DNA from: Bartonella ancashensis
GTDB lineage: Bacteria; Pseudomonadota; Alphaproteobacteria; Rhizobiales; Rhizobiaceae
Assembly: GCF_001281405.1 (NCBI RefSeq)
Contig: NZ_CP010401.1
Span: forward strand, 1,016,001 to 1,080,000
Direction of reading: 5' to 3'
DNA length: 64,000 nt
Below are positions 1 through 9,779 of this stretch, one piece after another (position 1 is the first letter of the stretch; every line of letters begins with the position of its first letter). The notes below the pieces were generated by a model, which was not told the origin of the DNA, did not search any database, and saw only the letters and a list, made by a program, of their open reading frames with translations. Position numbers and translations under genes: made by a program.

Positions 1-805
1 GAGATAGATGATTAATTGATACACCAGCTGAAATTTTTGGATTATGATTTTTGGCTAAATATATGGCGTTAGCAGACATAGCTGTTGATATTTGCGTTGC
101 ATGATAGCGTGTTTGTGTAAGTGCTGCCAATCGTAAATCCCTTTCAAGGGGGATAATCTCTGCTTCACGAGGTATACCAGTAAGACCTAGCCAGCTTGCC
201 AATAGACCTTCATTCATAACACCTTGATCTACAAGATCTTTATCTTGTGTTTCATTAAGTAATGCAACATTAAAATCACGAGCATATGTCATTGCACGAT
301 GCATAATAGATGAGTTTTGAATGGTTTTTTTTCCTTCACTGAAAGCTATCGCTCCAGCGTTTTTCAATAAGCCAAATTCAGCTATTTTTTCTCCATTAAG
401 ACCCTGAGTGATAGCAGCTACAGGATAAATATTGACTAATGCTTCATCACGTGCTGTACGCACAATAAATTCAATAAGTGCAACATTATCAATAACTAAC
501 TGTGTATCTGGCATAACAAAAAATGAAGTAATGCCTCCTGCTGCTGCAGATTGACTCGCTGAAATAATTGTTTCCCGGTATTCAACCTTCGGTTCACCAA
601 TGAAAACTCTAGTGTCAACAAGTCCAGGAAAAATTGCCTTATTTTGTGCATTAACAATTTCTGCACCCTCTGGGGTTCCTTGATTAAGAGCTTCTTTTCC
701 AGCAACCGTAATGAGTCCGTTTTCAACAATAACAGTTCCAACTTCGTCAATTGCGCGCGAAGGATCAACAATACGAGCATTTTGAAAAACTATGGGTTTT
801 ATCAT
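1..805 (-). CDS. pyrC: Dihydroorotase-like protein PyrC (partial, runs off left edge)
   Basis: The reading frame is open from an ATG at 805 to the window edge (268 codons seen, no stop), so the C-terminal part is missing. It belongs to the dihydroorotase/amidohydrolase family: an N-terminal beta segment ([14 protein letters not shown]), the 'FPGLVD' strand and a 'VMPDT' motif are visible. After FPGLVD the protein reads DTRVFIGEP, whereas catalytic dihydroorotases have D-x-H-x-H-REPG there, so both metal-binding histidines are absent. Family knowledge: in Pseudomonas and several alphaproteobacteria such inactive homologues sit beside pyrB and act as structural partners of aspartate carbamoyltransferase. 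That role is inferred here. The start overlaps the end of pyrB by 41 bases, indicating one transcript and translational coupling. Confidence 0.88.
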   Translation of the reverse strand, partial: MIKPIVFQNARIVDPSRAIDEVGTVIVENGLITVAGKEALNQGTPEGAEIVNAQNKAIFPGLVDTRVFIGEPKVEYRETIISASQSAAAGGITSFFVMPDTQLVIDNVALIEFIVRTARDEALVNIYPVAAITQGLNGEKIAEFGLLKNAGAIAFSEGKKTIQNSSIMHRAMTYARDFNVALLNETQDKDLVDQGVMNEGLLASWLGLTGIPREAEIIPLERDLRLAALTQTRYHATQISTAMSANAIYLAKNHNPKISAGVSINHLS

Positions 806-1766
806 TTTTTTCTCCATTCCTATTGTGATACGTATCCAGCAAAGCTTCCATAACAGCCATGCGCACAGCTACCCCTATCTTGACTTGTGTGTGAATTACG
901 CTACGAGCTCCATCGGCTATATCAGAAGAGATCTCTACTCCACGATTTATTGGACCAGGATGCATAACGACACAATCACTTTTGGCATAGGTTAGGTTAT
1001 CTTTATGGAGGCCAAAATAATGGGAATACTCACGAAGAGAAGGGATAAACGCTCCGGTCATACGTTCATGTTGCAAGCGTAACATCATAATAACATCAGC
1101 ATTTTTAAGACCATCTTGCATCGTATTGAAAACTTCTACTCCCATATTTCCAATGCCTGGAGGTAAAAGTGTTGAAGGTGCAACAACACGAACACGTGCT
1201 CCTAGTGCATTAAGACTGATGATATTAGAACGTGCAACACGCGAATGTAAAATATCACCGCAAATTACAACGATTAGTCCCTCAATATGGCCTTTTGTTT
1301 TCCTTATAGTTAGAGCATCCAACAAAGCTTGAGTTGGATGCTCATGTGCACCATCACCTGCATTGATAACACAACAATCAACTTTTTCAGCTAAAAGGGA
1401 AACAGCCCCAGCACAGTGATGACGAACAACGAGTATATCTGGTTTCATTGCGTTAAGAGTCATAGCCGTATCAATGAGTGTTTCTCCTTTTTGTACAGAT
1501 GAATTGCTGATCGCAATATTTATCACGTTTGCTCCCAACTTCTTGCCAGCCAATTCAAAAGAGGATTGCGTTCGTGTAGAGGCTTCAAAAAAAAGATTAA
1601 TTTGGGTACATCCATTTAGAACAGATTTTTTTTTATTAATCTTTTCTAAAAAAAGAATGTTTTCATCTGCGCGATCAAGTAACGCTACAAGATCCTGTGT
1701 ACGAAGATTCTTAATTCCTAAAAAGTGTCTGTAAGGAAAAATTGAAGATGATGCATTCTGAATCAT
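765..1766 (-). CDS. pyrB: Aspartate carbamoyltransferase catalytic subunit
   Basis: Catalyses carbamoyl phosphate plus aspartate to N-carbamoylaspartate, the committed step of pyrimidine synthesis, in the cytosol. From the chosen ATG the protein has 333 residues. It carries the carbamoyl-phosphate loop STRT (63-66), a QKGET segment (92-96), HPTQALLD (143-150) and the C-terminal [11 protein letters not shown]. The frame extends to a TTG at 1802 (12 more residues, [12 protein letters not shown]). I prefer the ATG because the extra residues lie outside the conserved core and the family usually has about 310-330 residues; the site preceding it (AGAAAAGAA) is only moderate. It is followed on the same strand by the dihydroorotase-like pyrC, overlapping by 41 bases. 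Confidence 0.95.
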   Translation of the reverse strand: MIQNASSSIFPYRHFLGIKNLRTQDLVALLDRADENILFLEKINKKKSVLNGCTQINLFFEASTRTQSSFELAGKKLGANVINIAISNSSVQKGETLIDTAMTLNAMKPDILVVRHHCAGAVSLLAEKVDCCVINAGDGAHEHPTQALLDALTIRKTKGHIEGLIVVICGDILHSRVARSNIISLNALGARVRVVAPSTLLPPGIGNMGVEVFNTMQDGLKNADVIMMLRLQHERMTGAFIPSLREYSHYFGLHKDNLTYAKSDCVVMHPGPINRGVEISSDIADGARSVIHTQVKIGVAVRMAVMEALLDTYHNRNGEKNDKTHSFSKCSYC

Positions 1767-1893
1767 AATATTCTTTTCTGTAACTATCTTTAAAGAACTC
1801 AAACATGAATTTCTTTAAGTGTAACAGATGTTTTTAATTGCAAAAAGACAAATAGTTTATGATATGAAATTATACAAATAAGGAATATATCGT

Positions 1894-3522
1894 ATGAATG
1901 CTTCGTCTATGCAGAATCCTCGTCCCAAAAATGCGTTTCTTAATGATACTCTCATGTCTCACGTCGCATCCATCCTTCCTGCAGATTTATTAGCAGGTTT
2001 TGAAGAAATAGGAGCTTTCATTGCAAGTCGTGAAGCACAGAATTTTTCTCGTTTAGCAAATTGTTACCGACCAATATTACGCCACGATAATGAGCATAAT
2101 CAACCAAAAGAAGATCTTGAAATACATGCATCTTACCATAATCTTCAGCAGTATTCGAGGCAAATAGGTTTAGTTTCCTCACTTTGGGAAAATACAGCTA
2201 TGGAAAACGGTGTGCGTTACCAAGCTCGTGCTATTCGTTTAGCTCTTTCTGCTGGTCTGGAGACTGGACATCTGAATGAAGTGGTTATAGCAAGTGCATC
2301 TATAGCAGTGTTAATTGGTGAAACTGAATTATTTAAGAAATGGCAGCATGCCCTTTTGTCACGCAAATATGATTCTTCTTCTCAATCGATATCTTGTAAG
2401 AAAGGCGCTTCTCTTACCTGTGCTTTTGATAAACTTGAAGAAAGTGAAAAGCATTTTTCAAATGTTCCAGAGGCTCAAAAAATCTCTTTTGATGAAACAA
2501 TGAAATGTGATTTGTATCGCTTAAGTATCACAAAAACTAACGTTGTTAATCCAATGGCTGATGGATACATTGTCAGTGCAGAAATAGATGGTTATTTAAG
2601 CTGTTTTCTAGTTCCTCGTTTTCAAGAAGATGGTACACCCAATAATACTATATCAGTGCGTTATCTGATGCAGCGTTCCGGAGAATGTTCAGTACCTGAA
2701 GGGACTATTGATTTTCAAGGATGTTATGGCTGGATTATAGGAAACATTGGAGATGGAGCGAAAGTTATCAAAGATATTGAAACTATGATACGTTTTGATC
2801 AGTCTGTGATATCAGCAGGAGTTTTACGTGCGGCACTTTCACTAGGTATGGACTTTTTTAGAAAAAAAACGCTAAATTGTCTTTTTTCACCACTAACAGA
2901 ACGCGTTTTTGCTGATATTGCACTCGATATTGCTGCTTCTCAAGCGTTAGTTTTGCGTTTAGCAAGAGCATTCGATAATGCTGCAAATGATCGCTCTGAA
3001 GCAGCCTTTGCACGCGTTATGACACCGGTCATTACTTATCACGTAAGCCAATTAGTTATTCCCATTGTTGGTGAGATTATTGCACAGGTTGGTTTAAAAG
3101 GTTTTATAAAGGGTAATCCTTTATCGCAAATGTTAAACGATGGAGCAATGCGAGTAGTTAGAAATAAGGTTTCAAATCAATTGGTAAAAGATACCATTCT
3201 TATGGCAAATAAAGCACCTGGATTATTTCAGCAATTGTTAGAAAATATTGCTATTGATATCGGACCAGCGGGTTCACGAGCTATTGAAATTATTAAATCA
3301 GCTGCGCATATGGCTTCAACAAATGAAGGAATAGGCCGGTTCTTTGTTGAGCAGATAGCTTACGCAGCAGCAACTGCTTCGCTGCGCCATAAGGGGATGG
3401 AATATGTTACAAATGCTTATATGGAAAGTCGTCTTGGAGGGCAATGGAGATCATCTTATGGAATGATGATTGTACAGTATAATGCAGAAAAACTACTAAG
3501 CATTCTTTATCCATCTGCATGA
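1894..3522 (+). CDS. AidB-like acyl-CoA dehydrogenase family protein
   Basis: A 542-residue protein with the length and domain plan of AidB (adaptive response / isovaleryl-CoA dehydrogenase-like flavoprotein): an N-terminal helical region, a beta domain around 215-290 and a long C-terminal helical bundle. A good ribosome site (AAGGA) precedes the ATG. The match is to the fold rather than the active site. Where AidB and relatives have an IWEGSGN-type segment carrying conserved FAD/substrate contacts, this protein reads [11 protein letters not shown], and the 150-210 stretch is Ser/Lys/Glu rich without the usual TGG-type flavin motif. It may be a degenerate paralogue or may have lost dehydrogenase activity; no substrate can be assigned. 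Its last 16 bases overlap the end of the convergent ruvX. Confidence 0.65.
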   Translation: MNASSMQNPRPKNAFLNDTLMSHVASILPADLLAGFEEIGAFIASREAQNFSRLANCYRPILRHDNEHNQPKEDLEIHASYHNLQQYSRQIGLVSSLWENTAMENGVRYQARAIRLALSAGLETGHLNEVVIASASIAVLIGETELFKKWQHALLSRKYDSSSQSISCKKGASLTCAFDKLEESEKHFSNVPEAQKISFDETMKCDLYRLSITKTNVVNPMADGYIVSAEIDGYLSCFLVPRFQEDGTPNNTISVRYLMQRSGECSVPEGTIDFQGCYGWIIGNIGDGAKVIKDIETMIRFDQSVISAGVLRAALSLGMDFFRKKTLNCLFSPLTERVFADIALDIAASQALVLRLARAFDNAANDRSEAAFARVMTPVITYHVSQLVIPIVGEIIAQVGLKGFIKGNPLSQMLNDGAMRVVRNKVSNQLVKDTILMANKAPGLFQQLLENIAIDIGPAGSRAIEIIKSAAHMASTNEGIGRFFVEQIAYAAATASLRHKGMEYVTNAYMESRLGGQWRSSYGMMIVQYNAEKLLSILYPSA

Positions 3523-3992
3523 TTTTTATAAAGGAATCTAATTCTATCGAGAGCACCTTGTAATATGAAAGATGCTGCTGCTGAGTCAATGTGTTTAGCT
3601 CTTTTGGAGCGTGACATGTTCATTTCTAAAAGGTGACGTTCTGCTGCTATTGTTGATAGTCGTTCGTCCCAAAAAACGAATGGAATGTTTGTCTGTATTG
3701 CCATATTACTGACAAAAGATCGGGTTGCCTGAGCTCGAGGACCACTGCTTCCGTCCATGTTAATAGGCAATCCAATAACGATAATACCTACATTTTCATC
3801 ATTTAAAATTTTCATAAGTATATGAGAATCTAGAGTAAATTTTTTTCGTTGAATAACAGAACGCGGATTGGCATAAGTTAAACTTATATCAGAAATAGCA
3901 ATTCCAACAGTTTTCGTACCTAGATCCAAACCTGCTACTGTTTGCTTAGGTAGAAGATGTGTGATAGCTTCATCTATGGTAATAATGGCCAT
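3507..3992 (-). CDS. ruvX: Putative pre-16S rRNA nuclease / Holliday junction resolvase YqgF
   Basis: A 161-residue RNase H-fold protein of the YqgF/RuvX family. Visible motifs are [16 protein letters not shown] (D23 as first acidic ligand), FWDERLST (D109/E110) and HIDSAAA (D136), giving a complete acidic active site. The family processes the 5' end of 16S rRNA and was earlier proposed as an alternative Holliday junction resolvase. It is divergent from gatC; the 163-base gap holds a TATAAT at 4054-4059 facing gatC. The 3' end overlaps the convergent AidB-like gene by 16 bases. The ruvX-gatC neighbourhood is normal for Rhizobiales. Confidence 0.93.
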   Translation of the reverse strand: MAIITIDEAITHLLPKQTVAGLDLGTKTVGIAISDISLTYANPRSVIQRKKFTLDSHILMKILNDENVGIIVIGLPINMDGSSGPRAQATRSFVSNMAIQTNIPFVFWDERLSTIAAERHLLEMNMSRSKRAKHIDSAAASFILQGALDRIRFLYKNHADG

Positions 3993-4155
3993 GGGGATGG
4001 ATCTTGACGTTCAGAAGTCTCGAATATATTCCTGATTTATGACTGAATCTTTGTATAATGGGTTTCCTTATACGCCTATAGATGAAACATTGATCGGCCT
4101 CAAATAAAAAATTTGGAATTGGGTAAATTCCTGACCAGAAAGGTGTGGTGTCTCT

Positions 4156-4440
4156 GTGGATAGTAAGACAATGAAGCGAGTGGCGCATCTAGCACGTATT
4201 GCCATCCGTGATGATGAAGAAAAACACATGATAGAAGACCTCAATGCCGTCATTGAGGGTTTTTCCAAGCAACTTGATGAAGTTGATGTTACTGGGGTTG
4301 AGCCGCTAGTATCAGTAACGCCATTGCTACTCCGAATGCGTGAGGATAATGTTACAGATGGCAATATGGCTTCAGATATTGTAGCAAATGCGCCTATGAC
4401 GAGCGAAAATTTTTTTCTTGTAGCAAAAATTATTGAGTAG
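4156..4440 (+). CDS. gatC: Asp/Glu-tRNA(Asn/Gln) amidotransferase subunit C
   Basis: A 94-residue protein with the GatC hallmark N-terminus TMKRVAHLARIAI and the region EPLVSVTPLLLRMREDNV that wraps around GatA. GatCAB converts misacylated Glu-tRNA(Gln) and Asp-tRNA(Asn) to the amides. The start is a GTG at 4156, preceded at about 10 bases by AGAAAGG; an ATG five codons later (4171) is the alternative but would trim the conserved N-terminus. A TATAAT at 4054-4059 is a plausible -10 element, without a clear -35. It is followed 28 bases downstream by gatA; gatB is not in the window. Confidence 0.95.
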   Translation: MDSKTMKRVAHLARIAIRDDEEKHMIEDLNAVIEGFSKQLDEVDVTGVEPLVSVTPLLLRMREDNVTDGNMASDIVANAPMTSENFFLVAKIIE

Positions 4441-4468
4441 TTTTCTATATAAATTTTGAGAGTCGAAT

Positions 4469-5953
4469 ATGACTGATTTAACAACATTGACTATCGCACA
4501 GGCTCGTGATGCCTTAACGAAAGGTGATTTTAAAGCAACAGAGCTGACAGAATCTTACCTAAAAGCCATAAAAGAAGCCAATTTAACTTTGAATGTTTAT
4601 GTAGCAATTACTGAAGAACAAGCAATGAAAATGGCGGTTGAATCGGACAGTCGTTTTTTTAAAAAAGAGGCGGGTATTCTAGAAGGAATTCCGTTAGGAA
4701 TTAAAGATAACTTCGCGACAAGGGATGTTCATACTCAAGCTTGTTCATATATCCTCGATGGATTTAAGCCAAAATACGAATCAACTGTGACCGCTAATCT
4801 GTGGAAAAGTGGTGCAGTTATGTTAGGTAAGCTTAATATGGATGAATTTGCCATGGGCTCTTCTAATAAAACATCCTATTATGGACCAGCTATCAATCCG
4901 TGGCGTAAATTGAACTCTAATGAAAATCTTGTTCCGGGTGGTTCTTCAGGAGGATCCTCTGCCGCAGTTGCGGCACGGCTTTGTGCAGCTGCAACAGCAA
5001 CAGATACTGGCGGATCGATACGCCAACCTGCAGCATTTACTGGAACCGTAGGAATCAAGCCAACTTATGGACGTTGTTCGCGGTGGGGAATCATAGCTTA
5101 CGCCTCATCACTTGACCAAGCCGGACCTATTGGACGCACCGTTCAAGATTGTGCGATTATGCTCAAATCAATGGCTTCTTTTGACAAAAAAGATTCAACT
5201 TCTGTAGATTTGCCTGTTCCTGACTACGAAAGTTATCTTGGCAAATCAATTAAAGGAATGAGGATTGGTATCCCAAAAGAATATCAAATTGAAGGAATTT
5301 CTTCAGAAATTATTGAACTTTGGCAGAAAGGGGTTCATTGGCTTCAAGAAGCAGGAGCTGAAATTGTTGATGTTTCATTGCCCCACACAAAGTACGCTTT
5401 ACCTGCTTACTATATCGTAGCTTCTGCGGAGGCATCTTCTAATTTAGCGCGCTATGATGGTGTTCGCTTTGGGCTTCGTATTCCAGGAAAAGATATTGTT
5501 GAAATGTACGAAAATACGCGTTCTGCAGGTTTTGGTAATGAAGTTAAAAGGCGTATTTTAATTGGTACCTATGTTCTTTCAGCGGGATACTATGATGCAT
5601 ATTATCTAAAAGCTCAAAAAGTACGTACATTAATTAAGCATGATTTTGATCAATGTTTTTCCTCTGGCGTTGATGCAATTCTCACACCTGCAACACCAAC
5701 ACCTGCTTTTGGCATTACGGATGAGACAATAAAAAATGATGCAATAACAATGTATCTTAATGATATTTTTACTGTGCCGGTTAACATGGTAGGTTTGCCT
5801 GGGATTTCTGTTCCTGCAGGTTTATCATCGAGTGGTCTTCCCCTAGGACTACAATTAATAGGCAAGCCTTTTTCAGAAGAAGTCATTTTTCAGGCGGCTC
5901 ACATTATAGAGCAGGCGGCTGGGACATTAAGTGCAGATAAATGGTGGCCGTAA
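4469..5953 (+). CDS. gatA: Asp/Glu-tRNA(Asn/Gln) amidotransferase subunit A (glutaminase)
   Basis: A 494-residue amidase-signature protein. It hydrolyses glutamine and channels ammonia to GatB for transamidation of Glu-tRNA(Gln)/Asp-tRNA(Asn). The Ser-cisSer-Lys triad is intact: K79 in [10 protein letters not shown]159 in the [12 protein letters not shown] loop, and nucleophile S183 in [10 protein letters not shown]. The length is standard for the family. It is co-transcribed with gatC, 28 bases upstream, and preceded by GAG. The operon ends here: the next 649 bases carry no gene. Confidence 0.97.
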   Translation: MTDLTTLTIAQARDALTKGDFKATELTESYLKAIKEANLTLNVYVAITEEQAMKMAVESDSRFFKKEAGILEGIPLGIKDNFATRDVHTQACSYILDGFKPKYESTVTANLWKSGAVMLGKLNMDEFAMGSSNKTSYYGPAINPWRKLNSNENLVPGGSSGGSSAAVAARLCAAATATDTGGSIRQPAAFTGTVGIKPTYGRCSRWGIIAYASSLDQAGPIGRTVQDCAIMLKSMASFDKKDSTSVDLPVPDYESYLGKSIKGMRIGIPKEYQIEGISSEIIELWQKGVHWLQEAGAEIVDVSLPHTKYALPAYYIVASAEASSNLARYDGVRFGLRIPGKDIVEMYENTRSAGFGNEVKRRILIGTYVLSAGYYDAYYLKAQKVRTLIKHDFDQCFSSGVDAILTPATPTPAFGITDETIKNDAITMYLNDIFTVPVNMVGLPGISVPAGLSSSGLPLGLQLIGKPFSEEVIFQAAHIIEQAAGTLSADKWWP

Positions 5954-6602
5954 GTATTTATATCTTCAGCTGGTTTAATGAAAAAAATTAAAGGTTTTTA
6001 GGGAGGTGGGAGATTCTAATCATTAATTAACTCATTTTGATATCGCGACAAGTGGATTTCCCTTTTTGTTTAAGTTTCTATTAGTTAGTTTTAACTGATG
6101 ACTATAAATTTCAGTAGCATTACTGAGTTTGTTGCTATCAGCAATTAAATGTCATAATATTTTTTAATGTTATATGTGTCATATTCACCATTTTGGTAAG
6201 CATGGTTACTACTCTCTATATATACTAGAATTGCATGCTCTTAGGTTTTAATCATTTTCTAGTACACAATATCTTAAATTAATAAAAAGGAATGATTAAT
6301 TGAATAAGGTTGCATACATAATTTTTACACGCATAAGCAACAATGCTATAGCAAATAAGATATAAGGTTCCTTCAATTTTAGAACTATAAAATCTACAAC
6401 TTACTCTCTCTAAAATTTTTTCTTGTATAAATTCTGCCATAAAAAAATCAATCACTGCATGTAGGTTTTCTGAGACAGTGTGATAATACAGTTAGATATT
6501 TGGGAGGATATTTATAAAGTGCCATTAAAGTAAAGTATGACAATATGGGGAAATTTTATCTTGGGGGTTGCTTGTTCATAGGGGTGCAATGTTTACTCTT
6601 AT
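5954..6602. other. Gene-free AT-rich spacer
   Basis: This 649-base stretch lies between gatA and the cold-shock gene. All frames are broken, and I see no tRNA, strong hairpin or repeat. The last 150 bases are purine-richer (GGGAGGATATTTATAAAG, then GGGG runs near 6565-6590) and may be the promoter and leader of the cold-shock gene. Confidence 0.5.
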
Positions 6603-7226
6603 ATGAGAGAATCGATTTGTGAAATTAAACCTGCGGGATTATGTTTGAGTATGATGATTAAAAATACATTAAAAGATCATTCCCTATCTGAAGAAAATCT
6701 TGGGGTTTGTGGTGAAATTATTGAGATTAGCGGCATTATTAAGTGGTTTGATGGCAGTAAGGGGTACGGGTTCATCGTGTCGGACTTGCCTGGTTTTCCC
6801 GATATATTGTTGCACGTGACAGTAATGCGACGAGATGGTTTTAAGACAGCCTTGGAAGGTTCTAGAATTGTTTGCGTTGTTAAAAAAACCGAGAGAGGAT
6901 TGAAGTGTGTTCAAGTAAAGTCTATTGACTTGTCTTCAGCTGTTCACCCTTCAGAAATTCCAGTACGCACGCATGTTACGGTTTCTCCTGAAAGTGGTTT
7001 AGAACGCGTAATTGTAAAATGGTTTAATCGTAATAAGGGATTTGGATTTCTGAGTAGGGGACAGGGGACAGGAGATATTTTTATTCATATGGAGACATTA
7101 CGGCGTTTTGGTTTAGCAGAGCTTCATCCCGGTCAAGTTGTTATCGTGCGTTTTGGCCAAGGGGAAAAAGGATTGATGACTGCAGAGATTTATCCTGATA
7201 TAGCACTTCCGTTCGCTACTCATTAG
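6603..7226 (+). CDS. Cold-shock protein with two CSD domains
   Basis: A 207-residue protein with two cold-shock (OB-fold) domains. The first, at about 40-110, has the RNA-binding motifs KGYGFI and ILLHVT; the second, at about 137-205, has KGFGFL and IFIHM. A proline/serine linker joins them. Double-CSD proteins of this size are typical of Rhizobiales and are expected to bind single-stranded nucleic acid. The start is uncertain: ATG 6603 gives the longest form, but paired ATGs at 6651 and 6654 would give about 190 residues and fit homologue length as well; none has a strong ribosome site. It stands alone, with a gene-free spacer upstream. Confidence 0.88.
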   Translation: MRESICEIKPAGLCLSMMIKNTLKDHSLSEENLGVCGEIIEISGIIKWFDGSKGYGFIVSDLPGFPDILLHVTVMRRDGFKTALEGSRIVCVVKKTERGLKCVQVKSIDLSSAVHPSEIPVRTHVTVSPESGLERVIVKWFNRNKGFGFLSRGQGTGDIFIHMETLRRFGLAELHPGQVVIVRFGQGEKGLMTAEIYPDIALPFATH

Positions 7227-7291
7227 ATGAGAGATGTCAATCTTCCTTTTTAGGGATTTTGATTCTTTTTAATTACTCTAGAGAGGGATGT

Positions 7292-7807
7292 ATGCTGCGC
7301 TTGTTCAGGAAAGAGAAAGTTTCTCTGCTGGTGTTGTTTTTTTATATAGGTGGGATGGGTGTAGCTGCTACACAAGAACCCATGAAGATTCCTGTTGATT
7401 CAGTTCCTCTGCAAATAAAAACAGAGCAAGGTGTTGTCTCCTATGAGGTGGAAGTTGCTTTTTCAACTGATCAGTCAGCCGCAGGTTTAATGTATCGAAC
7501 TTCTTTTCCTAAAAATCGTGCCATGTTATTTAAAAATTCGATAAATGAAGAGGGTGATGATACACAAAAGTTTTATATGTGGATGGCTAACACTTACATA
7601 TCTCTAGATATGATTTTTTTAAATTCAGAGGGAATAATTGTTTCAATTATTGAAAAAACTTCTCCACTATCAACGAATATTATTTCATCAGAGGTAGCTG
7701 CAACTTTTGCTATTGAAATCAATGCTGGTGAAGTTTTTGATAAACAAATACAAAAGGGACAACGTGTTATTCATCCTGCTATTTGCGGAAAATGTGAAAG
7801 TGAATAA
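7292..7807 (+). CDS. Secreted DUF192 family protein
   Basis: A 171-residue protein with an N-terminal signal peptide (basic MLRLFRKEK, hydrophobic core LLVLFFYIGGMGV, cleavage near AAT/QEP), then a DUF192 domain with the hallmark GLMYRTSFPKNRAMLF followed by FYMWMANTYISLDMIFL. The function of DUF192 is not established; it is a small periplasmic beta-barrel fold in the better-studied members. ATG 7292 was chosen over an upstream TTG at 7259 because GAGAGG lies 5 bases before it and the signal peptide starts there. The stop is two bases before the next ATG, suggesting an operon with the hydrolase. Confidence 0.88.
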   Translation: MLRLFRKEKVSLLVLFFYIGGMGVAATQEPMKIPVDSVPLQIKTEQGVVSYEVEVAFSTDQSAAGLMYRTSFPKNRAMLFKNSINEEGDDTQKFYMWMANTYISLDMIFLNSEGIIVSIIEKTSPLSTNIISSEVAATFAIEINAGEVFDKQIQKGQRVIHPAICGKCESE

Positions 7808-7809
7808 AA

Positions 7810-8616
7810 ATGACAACAGAAAACATTCATTTTTTTGAGCACAGTGGTTTTAAATTTGCTTACCGTGAGGAAGGGGAAGGGGAGCCTGTTTTGCTTATTC
7901 ATGGTTTTGGATCTTCTGCATGGATAAATTGGTGTGCGACGGGTTGGTTCCGTACCCTTACTGAAGCAGGCTATCGTGTTATTGCAATTGATAATCGTGG
8001 GCATGGTGATTCAGAAAAGAGTTATGACCCTCTATTTTATACACCTCAAGCTATGGCTAGTGATTCAGTTAAGCTTCTTCAACATTTAAAAATATCTAAA
8101 GCTCATGTTATGGGATATTCTATGGGAGCGCGAATTAGCGCATTCATGTCCCTTCTTTATCCAGAGTATGTGCATAGCGTTGTTTTTGGTGGTTTAGGTA
8201 TAGGTATGGTGACGGGAGCAGGTAATTGGGAACCCGTTGCAGAGGCTCTCTTAGCGAAAGATGTTTCAACTATTACAAATCCACGTGGTTTGATGTTTCG
8301 TAAATTTGCAGATCAAACTAAAAGTGATAAACGAGCTTTAGCTGCTTGTGTTGTAAAATCGAAACAAGAATTAGCAGAAGAAGATGTTCGTAAAATTAAG
8401 CAACCAGCACTTGTCGCAGTGGGCTCATTAGATGACATTGGTGGTGAAGCAGAACCATTAGCGGCTTTATTGCCTAATGGTAAGGCTCTACAAATTCCTA
8501 ATCGGGATCATATGCTTGCTGTAGGAGATAAAATTTATAAAAAAGGTGTTGTCGATTTTTTTCTCATTATCCCATTCTTTAATTTGTGGCTTTTAAAAGC
8601 TGTTTTTTTCACATAA
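7810..8616 (+). CDS. Alpha/beta hydrolase
   Basis: A 268-residue alpha/beta-hydrolase-fold enzyme. The oxyanion-hole motif is LLIHGFGSS (28-36), the nucleophile is S104 in GYSMGA, the acid is D208 or D209 in GSLDDIGG, and the base is H234 in NRDHMLAVGD. The substrate is unknown. The last ~17 residues (from LIIPFFNLWLL) are hydrophobic and unlike the rest. They begin just after a run of seven T's, and one extra T there would end the protein as SHYPIL-stop, so the tail may come from a slip in that run. It starts 2 bases after the DUF192 gene and is probably translationally coupled. Confidence 0.85.
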   Translation: MTTENIHFFEHSGFKFAYREEGEGEPVLLIHGFGSSAWINWCATGWFRTLTEAGYRVIAIDNRGHGDSEKSYDPLFYTPQAMASDSVKLLQHLKISKAHVMGYSMGARISAFMSLLYPEYVHSVVFGGLGIGMVTGAGNWEPVAEALLAKDVSTITNPRGLMFRKFADQTKSDKRALAACVVKSKQELAEEDVRKIKQPALVAVGSLDDIGGEAEPLAALLPNGKALQIPNRDHMLAVGDKIYKKGVVDFFLIIPFFNLWLLKAVFFT

Positions 8617-8649
8617 GGAGAATTTTGAGATAAAAATAACGGAACGAGA

Positions 8650-8677
8650 AACCATAAAATATGCTTATTTTATGGTT
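8650..8677. repeat. Perfect 12-bp inverted repeat (hairpin)
   Basis: AACCATAAAATA (8650-8661) pairs perfectly with TATTTTATGGTT (8666-8677) around the loop TGCT. It lies between the alpha/beta hydrolase and the DUF3126 gene. No T-tract follows on the plus strand, so it is not a classic intrinsic terminator; it could be an mRNA 3'-end stabiliser or a protein-binding site. Confidence 0.6.
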
Positions 8678-8728
8678 CCATCTATTTCGTTTGTAGGTGA
8701 GGCTATTTTTAAAACATAGGAGAGTGCA

Positions 8729-8941
8729 GTGAATAGTAATGAAATAAAAAAACTTGATAATTACTTAAAAAACACATTTCAAAATACGCACTTACAGGTA
8801 AAAACACGACCAAAGAAAGATGATTCTTGTGAAGTTTATATCAAAGGTGAATTTTTAGGGGTAATCTACAAAGATGAGGACGAAGGTGAATTATCCTACA
8901 ATTTTTCTATGGCTATATTAGATGTTGACCTGGATAACTAA
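8729..8941 (+). CDS. Small DUF3126 family protein
   Basis: A 70-residue acidic protein, MNSNEIKKLDNYLKNTF..., which resembles the alphaproteobacterial DUF3126 family: an N-terminal helix, then KVYIKGEFLGVIYKDEDEGE-like strands. The function is unknown. The start is a GTG at 8729 with GGAGAG 4-9 bases upstream. No signal peptide or membrane segment is seen. It stands alone, 113 bases after the hydrolase. Confidence 0.75.
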   Translation: MNSNEIKKLDNYLKNTFQNTHLQVKTRPKKDDSCEVYIKGEFLGVIYKDEDEGELSYNFSMAILDVDLDN

Positions 8942-8972
8942 TACCTGAATCGCAATAAATTTTTACTATTTT

Positions 8973-9767
8973 TTATATTAGTTTGAGCGCTTTAAAACTC
9001 GTATGGTCGTTACGCCCAATAATGAGGTGATCGTGGAGGATAATCTCTAACGCATTGGCTACATCTTTTAGTCTATATGTCATTGATATATCCGCTTGAG
9101 AAGGTGTTGCATCACCTGAAGGGTGGTTGTGAACCAAGATAATTCCGGATGCAGACAATGCTAAGGCACGAGAAATAACTTCACGAGGATAAACGGATGT
9201 GCGATCGACAGTCCCAATTTGCTGGATTTCATCAGCAAGAAGACCATTTTTTTTATCCAAAAATAAAATACGAAATTGTTCACGTGTTTCATGAGCCATA
9301 GCAGCTTTACAATAAGCTAATACTTTATCCCATGAAGAAAAAATATCGCGTTTAGATAATTGTGTGCGAGCGATGCGTGCAGCAACATCAGAAATAATTT
9401 TTAAATCTATTGCGGTAGCAGAACCACATCCCTGAACTTCTTGGAGCCTATGGATATCTGCTCCTAGTACATCTGCCAAAGACCCAAAATATTCTATTAA
9501 ATTCTTGGCCAATGGTTTAGTATTGGCACGAGGAATTGTTCGAAAAAGCAACAACTCAAGATATTCATAATCTTCAATTGCACTGCCCTTTGTGCTTAAA
9601 TATCGCTTACGTAAACGATTTCTATGACCTTGATAATGTTGAATAATTTTTGATTTTTTTTTGGGTATTTTATTTTTAGTACGTTCTACAAAACTAAAAC
9701 CAGTATCTGATGTAAGCTCAAATTGGCTATCTTTGTCTGCTCCAGCTTTGTTGAATTTTGAATCCAT
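8973..9767 (-). CDS. radC: RadC family JAB1/MPN metalloprotease-fold protein
   Basis: A 264-residue RadC. The N-terminal ~60 residues are basic ([10 protein letters not shown]), followed by a helix-hairpin-helix-like region ([10 protein letters not shown], 110-119) and a C-terminal JAMM domain with the zinc motif HNHPSGD (213-219) and a downstream Asp. Historically linked to DNA repair, but the biochemical role remains unsettled. It follows map with a 12-base gap and is probably co-transcribed with it, an arrangement common in Rhizobiales. Confidence 0.93.
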   Translation of the reverse strand: MDSKFNKAGADKDSQFELTSDTGFSFVERTKNKIPKKKSKIIQHYQGHRNRLRKRYLSTKGSAIEDYEYLELLLFRTIPRANTKPLAKNLIEYFGSLADVLGADIHRLQEVQGCGSATAIDLKIISDVAARIARTQLSKRDIFSSWDKVLAYCKAAMAHETREQFRILFLDKKNGLLADEIQQIGTVDRTSVYPREVISRALALSASGIILVHNHPSGDATPSQADISMTYRLKDVANALEIILHDHLIIGRNDHTSFKALKLI

Positions 9768-9779
9768 AGCATTTTACAT

